A stretch of DNA of 8,877 bases from contig JAZSQO010000014.1 in NCBI GenBank assembly GCA_045538015.1, positions 1 through 8,877 of the forward strand, given 5' to 3'. The position numbers were made by a program, and so were the translations under genes. Below the pieces are notes generated by a model. The model was not told where the DNA came from. It searched no databases and saw only the letters and a list, made by a program, of their open reading frames with translations. This DNA comes from SIG598 sp045538015 (lineage in GTDB: Bacteria > Bacillota > Clostridia > Oscillospirales > Acutalibacteraceae). Position 1 is the stretch's first letter. Each line of letters begins with the position of its first letter. This document shows positions 1-4,896 of this stretch, piece after piece.

Positions 1-94
1 CTTGATCTGGCCGGGATATTCAAGCTCGTTTTCGATGCGGGCGCAGATCTCGCGGGCCACAAGGATCATATCCTCGTCCTTGATGACCTCGGGA
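1..94. repeat. Artefactual duplicate of the rny 3' segment (copy 1 of direct repeat)
   Basis: These 94 bases are identical to 188-281, which lie inside rny. Identity stops exactly where the library adapter begins at base 95. The pattern insert-adapter-insert is what read-through of a short circularised library fragment gives, so this copy should not be read as a genomic duplication or as a second rny fragment. Confidence 0.93.
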
Positions 95-179
95 AAGTCG
101 GGTCGTAGCCATGTCGTTCTGTGGGCCAAGGAGTTGTACAAAAGGATTGTCTTCCTAAGACCGCTTGGCCTTCCGACTT
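95..179. other. DNBSEQ/MGI sequencing adapter with 10-base barcode (non-biological)
   Basis: Bases 95-136 match the 42-nt MGI/BGI reverse adapter recalled from memory (it begins AAGTCGGATCGTAGCC and ends GCCAAGGAGTTG), with two substitutions, both A to G, at 102 and 124. Bases 137-146 (tacaaaagga) occupy the 10-base barcode slot. Bases 147-179 match the reverse complement of the forward adapter (TTGTCTTCCTAAGACCGC...TCCGACTT), with one extra t near 171. The order arm, barcode, arm is exactly that of a circularised DNB library molecule. Genuine sequence resumes at 180. Confidence 0.95.
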
Positions 180-1696
180 AGATTGACCTTGATCTGGCCG
201 GGATATTCAAGCTCGTTTTCGATGCGGGCGCAGATCTCGCGGGCCACAAGGATCATATCCTCGTCCTTGATGACCTCGGGACGGATCATTACGCGCACCT
301 CGCGGCCGGCCTGAATGGCGTAGCTGTGTTCGACACCGGGGAAGGACTCCGCGATCTCTTCCAGCTTCTTGAGCCGCTTGATGTAGTTCTCCACATTCTC
401 GCGGCGGGCGCCGGGACGGGCTGCGGAGATGGCGTCGGCGGCCTGAACAAGACAGGCCAGCACGGACTGAGCCTCAACATCGCCGTGGTGGGCGTGGATA
501 GCGTGGATGATGTACTCCTGCTCCTTGTACTTGCGGGCCACATCGACGCCGATGGAAACATGGCTTCCCTCGGTCTCGTGGTCGATGGACTTGCCTATGT
601 CGTGCAGAAGGCCGGCGCGGCGGGCGGGAGCGGGGTCAAGACCCAGCTCGGGGGCCATGAGGCCGGCAATGTAGGAAACCTCAAGAGAGTGCTTGAGCAC
701 ATTCTGGCCGTAGCTTGTGCGGTAACGCAGCCGTCCAAGCAGCTTGACCAGTTCGCCGTGCAGGCCGATGACGCCGGCCTCCAGCACGGTCTTCTCGCCC
801 TCGGCCTTGATGGTGGCGTCCACATCGCGGCGAGCCTTTTCCACCGTCTCCTCGATGCGGGCGGGGTGGATGCGGCCGTCGGTGATAAGACGCTCCAGAG
901 CGATGCGGGCGACCTCGCGCCGCACCGGGTCAAAGGACGAAAGGGTGATAGCCTCGGGTGTGTCGTCGATAATAAGATCCACACCGGTGGCGGTTTCAAG
1001 GGCGCGGATGTTGCGGCCCTCGCGGCCGATAATGCGGCCCTTCATTTCGTCGTTGGGAAGAACAACAACCGACACGGTCGCCTCGGCGACGTGGTCGGCG
1101 GCGCAGCGCTGAATGGCCAGAGAGATGATGTTGCGGGCCTCTTCGTTGGCCTCGTCCTTCACCTGCTGTTCCATTTCAAGCACTCTCGCGGCTTTTTCGT
1201 GAGCCAGCTCGCTGTCCAGACTGCGGAGCAGGTGCTCCTTGGCCTGTTCGGCGGTAAAGCCCGAAATGCGCTCCATCAGATCCATCTGGCACTTCTTGAG
1301 CTCCTCGGCTTCGGCCAGCTTGGCCTCGGCCTGCTTGATCTTGCCGGCCAGCTGATCCTCACGCTTCTCAAAGTTCTCCAGCTTCTTGTCCAGAGTTTCC
1401 TCCTTCTGCTGGATGCGGCGCTCCTGCCGCTGGACCTCGTTGCGGCGTTCACGAAGCTCCTTGTCGCTTTCGTTGCGCAGGCGATGGATCTCGTCCTTGC
1501 CTTCGAGGATGGCTTCCTTCTTGCGGGCCTCGGCGGTCTTATAGGCCTCGTTCACGATGCGCTTGGCCTCTTCCTCCGCGGAGCCGATGGTAGCTTCGGA
1601 TATCTGCTGACGGCGCAGCATACCGTAGTAAAGACCTCCGGCGAATGCCGCTCCGCCCACGAGCAATGCAATGATTAATACCCAATACCATTCCAT
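155..1696 (-). CDS. rny: Ribonuclease Y, 3' end truncated and replaced by adapter sequence
   Basis: RNase Y is a membrane-anchored endoribonuclease that starts turnover of many mRNAs in Firmicutes. The 513-residue frame shows an N-terminal membrane helix (about residues 5-25), a long charged coiled coil (about 30-200), a KH RNA-binding domain with the GREG loop at 224-227, and an HD metal-dependent phosphohydrolase domain with HD at 365-366 in LLHDIGK and a downstream HAHHGD stretch. Residues 1 to about 505 (bases 180-1696) are genuine. The last eight or so residues and the TAG stop come from adapter DNA, so the usual C-terminal segment (in B. subtilis ending ...RETRAVEYAK) is lost beyond the contig edge. 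The ATG at 1696 starts a typical RNase Y N-terminus. AAAGGAGGT lies upstream at 1713-1721, with a rather long 16-nt spacer. Confidence 0.96.
   Translation of the reverse strand: MEWYWVLIIALLVGGAAFAGGLYYGMLRRQQISEATIGSAEEEAKRIVNEAYKTAEARKKEAILEGKDEIHRLRNESDKELRERRNEVQRQERRIQQKEETLDKKLENFEKREDQLAGKIKQAEAKLAEAEELKKCQMDLMERISGFTAEQAKEHLLRSLDSELAHEKAARVLEMEQQVKDEANEEARNIISLAIQRCAADHVAEATVSVVVLPNDEMKGRIIGREGRNIRALETATGVDLIIDDTPEAITLSSFDPVRREVARIALERLITDGRIHPARIEETVEKARRDVDATIKAEGEKTVLEAGVIGLHGELVKLLGRLRYRTSYGQNVLKHSLEVSYIAGLMAPELGLDPAPARRAGLLHDIGKSIDHETEGSHVSIGVDVARKYKEQEYIIHAIHAHHGDVEAQSVLACLVQAADAISAARPGARRENVENYIKRLKKLEEIAESFPGVEHSYAIQAGREVRVMIRPEVIKDEDMILVAREICARIENELEYPGQIKVNLSRKAKRS
188..281. 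repeat. Genuine copy of the repeated segment, inside rny
   Basis: This copy is in the correct reading frame of RNase Y and continues seamlessly into the rest of the gene at 282, so it is the real locus. The library fragment that produced the artefact probably spanned 180-281 (about 102 bp), because the adapter ends at 179 and the duplicated sequence stops at the base equivalent to 281. Confidence 0.9.
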
Positions 1697-1784
1697 AATC
1701 TGTGTGGTGCTTACCTCCTTTTCTGTGCGGAACCGACTGACGCGGCTCCTTGATTTTTTATTATTTCTGTGCTAAAACCATGGC

Positions 1785-1803
1785 GCGGGTGCGTCACGCC
1801 CGC
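1785..1803 (-). other. Short GC-rich hairpin in the rny leader
   Basis: The stretch from gcggg to cccgc, with inner gcg/cgc pairing, can fold within the predicted 5' untranslated region of rny. No T tract follows it, so it is not an obvious terminator. It may affect stability or expression of the rny mRNA, but this is only inferred from complementarity. Nothing recognisable as a known riboswitch was seen in 1697-1864. Confidence 0.25.
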
Positions 1804-1864
1804 TCACGCCTGTAAGTATATACCAAAATATCACTCGATAAATACCTGCAATACGCTATTGTCT

Positions 1865-1894
1865 ATTCTACCTCGCGTTGGTGTTCTGTGTCAA
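1865..1894 (-). promoter_or_regulatory. Sigma-A promoter for rny
   Basis: Read on the minus strand, TTGACA (1894-1889) is followed after 18 bases by TAGAAT (1870-1865). The -35 is a perfect consensus and the -10 has one mismatch. Transcription would start near 1858 and leave a leader of about 160 nt before the rny ATG at 1696. Confidence 0.75.
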
Positions 1895-1937
1895 GAATAA
1901 ATATTTGTTTTGAGTGAAATTGGCGATTTTTTGGAGA

Positions 1938-1971
1938 ATTCGGCCCGGCAGTGGAAAGGCGTCGGCCGAAT
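1938..1971. repeat. Perfect 8-bp inverted repeat, 18-base loop
   Basis: ATTCGGCC at 1938-1945 is mirrored by GGCCGAAT at 1964-1971. It lies between the rny -35 (1894) and the terminator of the upstream lipoprotein gene (1986-2015). Neither side has a T tract directly after the stem. It could be an operator upstream of the rny promoter or a second hairpin in the 3' end of the upstream transcript. Confidence 0.4.
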
Positions 1972-1985
1972 GGCTGCTGAAACAG

Positions 1986-2015
1986 GCAAACCCCGCACAG
2001 CTGTGCGGGTTTTGC
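1986..2015 (-). terminator. Intrinsic terminator after the DUF6273 lipoprotein gene
   Basis: A near-perfect inverted repeat is centred between 2000 and 2001 (stem CCGCAC / GTGCGG extended by CC/GG and AAA/TTT with one mismatch). It starts about 45 bases past the lipoprotein stop codon. On the minus strand the GC-rich stem is followed by a short TTT run, which suits a modest intrinsic terminator. It may also work weakly on the plus strand, where four T follow the stem. Confidence 0.7.
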
Positions 2016-2059
2016 GGTTGTGCTGATGTGGATTGGAAACTTTCGGGGCTTCCCTGCTG

Positions 2060-2869
2060 TCAGATGTACACGTAGATGGCCGGGCGCACGCCTATACGGT
2101 AGAAGTTGACCGGAGTGCCGCCGGCTACGATTGCACCCCAGAAGTCGACGCAGTCGGCATACTCCTCTCTGCCGGACGAGCGCAGCCACCAGCAGCAGTT
2201 GCCCGTGGTTTTACCCTCGTCAGCTCCGTTATATACGGCATAGGGAGTGGGAGAGGCCTGACGGCTGCTGTCGCTGAGATAATTATTGGCCTCGGTCTCG
2301 CTCAGGCAGAACACATAATCGTCGGTGTAACACTGCTTGCCGCTGCAGTCCGTGGTGCAGATGTCGGAAAGCATAATGAACTCGCGGTCGTCGGCACTGA
2401 AGACCTTGCAGTAGAAGTCTGTGTTGAGCCACTTGCGCAGATCGGACTGCTCCCAGGCAGCATTGCCGGGGGAGCAGTCAAAGTCTCGGGCGTCGATGAC
2501 CTGCTCGGTTATCAGCAGCGCCCGGCCCTCGGAACGGTCGATGTCCAGCACACGCCATTCCAGAGGTGAGGTGTTATGGTGGATGTCGGTGTAGTATTTT
2601 CCGAAGGTGACAATGTCGCCCACCTCGCAGTCGGGTGAGGCGAAGGGGCCTGCAGGTGCAGTGGTCGACTCCGTGGGAGGCGGTGTGAGGATGCACACCG
2701 GGTAATCGGTCGGCGATGTAATGGTGCATTCCGTCTCGTCCACCGGAGCCATACATCCGGCAACGAGAGAAAAAACGGCGAGAACAGCCAGGAAAACGCA
2801 CATCGCCCGGAGGTCTGTGCTTCCGGAGCCGACTGTTTCCTTATTCGCTTTTTGCTTCAGTTTTCTCAT
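2060..2869 (-). CDS. DUF6273-domain lipoprotein (split-locus copy)
   Basis: This is a 269-residue protein. A basic start (MRKLKQKANK) leads to a hydrophobic signal segment at about 23-37 and a lipobox LVAGC with Cys39, so it is probably a lipid-anchored surface protein. A Pro/Thr-rich linker follows, and residues 83-269 match the DUF6273 pattern: GDIVTFGKYY, WRVLDID, ALLITEQ, SDLRKWLN, DYVFCLSE, CCWWLRS and GVRPAIYVYI at the end. The family function is unknown. The start at 2869 has GAGGAG at about 2877-2882 and overlaps the end of the upstream small membrane-protein gene by 29 nt in another frame, suggesting translational coupling. About 119 of 187 aligned residues of the domain are identical, by my hand count, to the protein at 3158-4153, so the two are duplicates. 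The linker here is much shorter. Confidence 0.88.
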   Translation of the reverse strand: MRKLKQKANKETVGSGSTDLRAMCVFLAVLAVFSLVAGCMAPVDETECTITSPTDYPVCILTPPPTESTTAPAGPFASPDCEVGDIVTFGKYYTDIHHNTSPLEWRVLDIDRSEGRALLITEQVIDARDFDCSPGNAAWEQSDLRKWLNTDFYCKVFSADDREFIMLSDICTTDCSGKQCYTDDYVFCLSETEANNYLSDSSRQASPTPYAVYNGADEGKTTGNCCWWLRSSGREEYADCVDFWGAIVAGGTPVNFYRIGVRPAIYVYI

Positions 2870-3071
2870 CGGCCTTCTCCTCGGAAGTGACTTTGCTCTT
2901 CTCCCTGCGCTTTTTTACCCGCGTAGAGATAGCCATCACGATGCCGGCGATGATGGCAATGATGGCGAGGATGTTTGCGATAAGCTCCGCAACGCCTGCG
3001 AACGTGGAGCAGTTTGCGGAAAACCACTCGGAGACGCTGAGATAAATTGCTGTCATGGTAAATGTACTCAT
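2841..3071 (-). CDS. Small single-pass membrane protein, partner of the DUF6273 lipoprotein
   Basis: This is a 76-residue protein with one hydrophobic helix at about 28-49 and a basic then mixed-charge tail (RVKKRREKSK...). By the positive-inside rule it would sit N-out and C-in. Its first 22 residues match the N-terminus of the protein at 3158-4153 at 12 positions (M-TF-M--IY-S-S-W-S-N-S), which supports it as a real gene and fixes its start. AAAGGGG lies 9 nt before the ATG at 3071. It overlaps the following lipoprotein gene by 29 nt. In the paralogous locus this segment is fused to the DUF6273 domain, so the two products here probably act together at the membrane. Function is unknown. Confidence 0.75.
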   Translation of the reverse strand: MSTFTMTAIYLSVSEWFSANCSTFAGVAELIANILAIIAIIAGIVMAISTRVKKRREKSKVTSEEKADEKTEAKSE

Positions 3072-3098
3072 AATAATGTTCCCCTTTGTTCAAATGAA

Positions 3099-3122
3099 AT
3101 TTTTGGTGCTATTTTTGGTGCT
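3099..3122. repeat. Two tandem copies of a 12-bp unit
   Basis: The unit atttttggtgct occurs exactly twice in a row (3099-3110 and 3111-3122). It lies in the 86-bp gap between the two DUF6273 loci, just upstream of the ribosome binding site for the small membrane protein. A related tttttggtgg lies near 4174, upstream of the other copy, so part of the leader may have been duplicated with the genes. Confidence 0.6.
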
Positions 3123-3130
3123 GTTTATAA

Positions 3131-3145
3131 TCGGGACAGCCCCGA
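3131..3145 (-). terminator. Weak hairpin after the fused DUF6273 gene
   Basis: TCGGG and CCCGA can pair around a 5-base loop just past the stop codon at 3158. On the minus strand the stem is followed by TTATAAAC rather than a T tract. It is probably at most a partial terminator, so read-through into the 2841-3071 gene is likely. Confidence 0.3.
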
Positions 3146-3157
3146 GTTTCCCTGTTG

Positions 3158-4153
3158 TCAGATGTACACATAGATGACCGGACGCACGCCCTTGCCGGAA
3201 CTGTTGACATTAGTGCCGCCAACCATGATCGTGCCCCAGAAGTCGACGCAGTCGGCGTTCTGTTCGTAGCCCACCGAGCGGAGCCACCAGCAGCAGTTGC
3301 CGGTGGTTTCACCCTCGTAGATTCCGTTGGAAACAGCGAAAGGAGTGGGAGTGGCCTGACGGCTGACGTCCGAATTGAAGTACTTGTAGGCTTCGGCTTC
3401 GCTCAGGCAGAACACATAATCGTCGGTGTAATACTTGACCTTTGAGTAGTCCATGGTGTAGATGCTGGAGTGCTGGATATAATTGCGGTCGTCGTCGCTG
3501 AAGGCGTCGAAGTAGAAGGAATTATTGAGCCAATCGCGCAGGTCGGAATTCTTCCACGGAATATTGCTGTGGGAACTGTCAAAGGATTTGCAGTCGATGG
3601 CCTGCTCGGTTATCAGCAGCGCCACGCCTGCGGAGCGGTCGATGTCCAGCACACGCCATGTCAGAGGTGAAGTGTGGGAGCTGCTGCCGATATAATATTC
3701 GCCGAAGCTGACAGTACCGCCAACTCTGATGTTGGAAAAATGAGGGGGCACAGTGGTAGTAGAGGTGGTAGAAGTAGTAGAAGTAGTGGAGGTAGTAGTG
3801 GTCGTGGTAGTGCTGCTTGTTGTGGTGATTTCGGGTTCGGAAGTAGAAGAGGGTGGATTTATTACCGGAGGAGTGCCCGAATCCGTGGGAACGCAGCAGT
3901 TGGGCAAGATGGCCAGACAAATAAGAATCAGCAGGACAGCGATTGCCACGGGGATGAGCTTTTTCAGCTGGGCTTCTCTCTCCTCGCTGGAGCCGGTCCG
4001 AATTATGATGACAGCGGCCACGAGGCTGGCGATAATTGTGACGATGGTAACTACGCTCACAATTATGCTCAGAGTTTCCTCAAGAGCGGAACGGTTTTCG
4101 GAATACCAATTGGAAAAACTGGAATAAATAACTGCCATGTCGAAGGTGCGCAT
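3158..4153 (-). CDS. Membrane-anchored DUF6273 protein (fused copy) with Thr-rich stalk
   Basis: This is a 331-residue protein of unknown function. It has an N-terminal segment, a membrane helix at about 28-51, a short charged loop, a second helix at about 66-84 followed by CysCys at 86-87, a Thr/Ser stalk at about 109-135, and a DUF6273 domain at about 144-331 (WRVLDID, ALLITEQ, SDLRDWLN, YVFCLSE, CCWWLRS, GVRPVIYVYI at the C-terminus). The domain would face outward on a flexible stalk. The frame stays open to an ATG at 4210, but I chose 4153 for three reasons: AAGGAGG lies at 4166-4172, the small paralogue at 3071 begins at the equivalent residue, and the promoter -10 at 4220-4225 puts the transcript start almost on top of 4210. 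It is first in the minus-strand block, ahead of the split paralogous locus. Confidence 0.85.
   Translation of the reverse strand: MRTFDMAVIYSSFSNWYSENRSALEETLSIIVSVVTIVTIIASLVAAVIIIRTGSSEEREAQLKKLIPVAIAVLLILICLAILPNCCVPTDSGTPPVINPPSSTSEPEITTTSSTTTTTTTSTTSTTSTTSTTTVPPHFSNIRVGGTVSFGEYYIGSSSHTSPLTWRVLDIDRSAGVALLITEQAIDCKSFDSSHSNIPWKNSDLRDWLNNSFYFDAFSDDDRNYIQHSSIYTMDYSKVKYYTDDYVFCLSEAEAYKYFNSDVSRQATPTPFAVSNGIYEGETTGNCCWWLRSVGYEQNADCVDFWGTIMVGGTNVNSSGKGVRPVIYVYI
3749..3829 (-). repeat. Trinucleotide-rich tract encoding the Thr/Ser stalk
   Basis: The plus strand here is built mostly of gta, gtg and gaa triplets. The minus strand encodes an almost pure Thr/Ser run with a repeated TTS pattern. Such a tract can change length by slippage in whole codons without breaking the frame. 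The paralogue at 2060-2869 has only a short TPPPTESTTAPAG linker at the same place. Confidence 0.75.
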
Positions 4154-4165
4154 GATGCTGAAATT

Positions 4166-4172
4166 CCTCCTT
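4166..4172 (-). promoter_or_regulatory. Ribosome binding site that sets the start at 4153
   Basis: AAGGAGG on the minus strand lies 12 nt before the ATG at 4153 and inside the longer open frame that begins at 4210. Its presence argues for the internal start. Confidence 0.7.
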
Positions 4173-4219
4173 GTTTTTGGTGGTTTTTCTGTGATGGTAT
4201 TTTGTGCCACTTTTAAAAA

Positions 4220-4248
4220 ATTATAAAACCAATGTCGGAATCTGTCAA
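4220..4248 (-). promoter_or_regulatory. Consensus sigma-A promoter for the DUF6273 block
   Basis: On the minus strand TTGACA (4248-4243) and TATAAT (4225-4220) are both perfect and separated by the ideal 17 bases. Transcription would begin near 4213, about 60 nt before the chosen start codon. The promoter needs no activator by sequence, which suggests high basal expression unless it is repressed. Confidence 0.88.
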
Positions 4249-4347
4249 CAAATGAACGGAAGAAAAACTTTTTTTACACACTTTTCTGTTACAGAATAAA
4301 ACAGATGCGGTCAGGAGCAGAGCAAAGAACCCACGAGCTTCCGGCAG

Positions 4348-4393
4348 GGAAGGAGACAAAATTTCATTTCAGGAAGGAGACAAAATTTTATTT
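4348..4393. repeat. 22-bp direct repeat upstream of the plus-strand promoter
   Basis: ggaaggagacaaaattt plus a five-base tail (cattt or tattt) occurs at 4348-4369 and 4372-4393, with one mismatch and a 24-bp period. The second copy ends 7 bp before the -35 at 4401. Spacing and position suit a tandem binding site for a regulator of the downstream operon and perhaps of the divergent one. No regulator gene is present in the window. Confidence 0.6.
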
Positions 4394-4400
4394 CTGCTTA

Positions 4401-4429
4401 TTGACATAATCCGCGCGGTGCGCTAAACT
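4401..4429 (+). promoter_or_regulatory. Promoter of the small membrane-protein operon
   Basis: A perfect -35 TTGACA (4401-4406) is followed after 17 bases by TAAACT (4424-4429), a -10 with two mismatches. Transcription would begin near 4436, about 44 nt ahead of the first gene. Confidence 0.75.
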
Positions 4430-4479
4430 AACAATAATAGAAAATCAGACACCATATTCATCAAAGGAGGATCTACTGA

Positions 4480-4845
4480 ATGAATAACAACGGCAATCTC
4501 TTTGACCAGGTGGTCAACGACAATCGCCAGCCGGGCAACAACCTTGCTATCGCTGCCCTCGTGCTGGGTATTCTTTCCGTGCTCATGGGAGCGGTCAACC
4601 TTCTTTCCTTCATGGGCGTCCTCGGAGGCGTGACCGTCAGCGGCGGTCTGGTCGCCGGTATCGTGGGTGCCGCTCTTGCCGGCTCCGCCAAGAAGAAGGG
4701 CAACACCAGCAGCATTTGCTCCTCCGGTCAGGTGCTGAGCGTTATCGGCATCGTCGCCAACGCCCTGCTGACCGTTGGCTGTCTGGGCTGTGCCGGCTGC
4801 GCTTCCTGCGCTGTCTGCGCCATGTACGCCGGTATGATGGCCTAA
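4480..4845 (+). CDS. Cys-rich small membrane protein, DUF4190-like
   Basis: This is a 121-residue protein. A polar Asn-rich start (MNNNGNLFDQ) is followed by about three hydrophobic segments (about 22-45, 49-69 and 84-113), with a basic KKK loop at 71-73 between the second and third. This resembles DUF4190-type small membrane proteins (LVLGILSV ... GIVANALL), though the match is to style rather than a firm family call. Cys occurs at 101, 104, 107, 110 and 113, exactly every third residue. AAAGGAGG at 4463-4470 lies 9 nt before the ATG. It is the first gene of a two-gene operon, and its neighbour 51 bp downstream shares the same helix-loop-helix plan. Function is unknown. Confidence 0.82.
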   Translation: MNNNGNLFDQVVNDNRQPGNNLAIAALVLGILSVLMGAVNLLSFMGVLGGVTVSGGLVAGIVGAALAGSAKKKGNTSSICSSGQVLSVIGIVANALLTVGCLGCAGCASCAVCAMYAGMMA

Positions 4846-4896
4846 AAGACCGACAACCGATCGAGAAAAGACTAAAAAAGATGAGGAGTATACTAA

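Noticed and set aside
1..281. True genomic tandem duplication or attachment-site-like direct repeat
   Set aside because: The spacer between the two copies is library adapter and barcode, so the repeat is technical.
326..1678. 450-aa open frame on the plus strand opposite rny
   Set aside because: It is a shadow of the high-GC rny coding strand. The translation is low-complexity with no domain, and the minus frame has every RNase Y motif.
2841..2869. Programmed ribosomal frameshift joining the small anchor to the lipoprotein
   Set aside because: A +1 shift would be required, no recognisable slippery site for it was seen, and the lipoprotein gene has its own ribosome binding site and start codon.
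3749..3829. CRISPR-like or satellite array
   Set aside because: There are no uniform repeats with unique spacers; it is an in-frame Thr/Ser codon tract.
4154..4210. N-terminal extension of the fused DUF6273 protein to an ATG at 4210
   Set aside because: The ribosome binding site lies inside the extension, the promoter -10 is only 10 bases upstream of 4210, and the paralogue starts at the equivalent of 4153.
2033..4216. Plus-strand open frames opposite the DUF6273 genes (for example 2033-2569 and 3674-4216)
   Set aside because: The two strands mirror each other through the duplicated DUF6273 coding sequence, so even the similarity between these frames is explained by the real genes.
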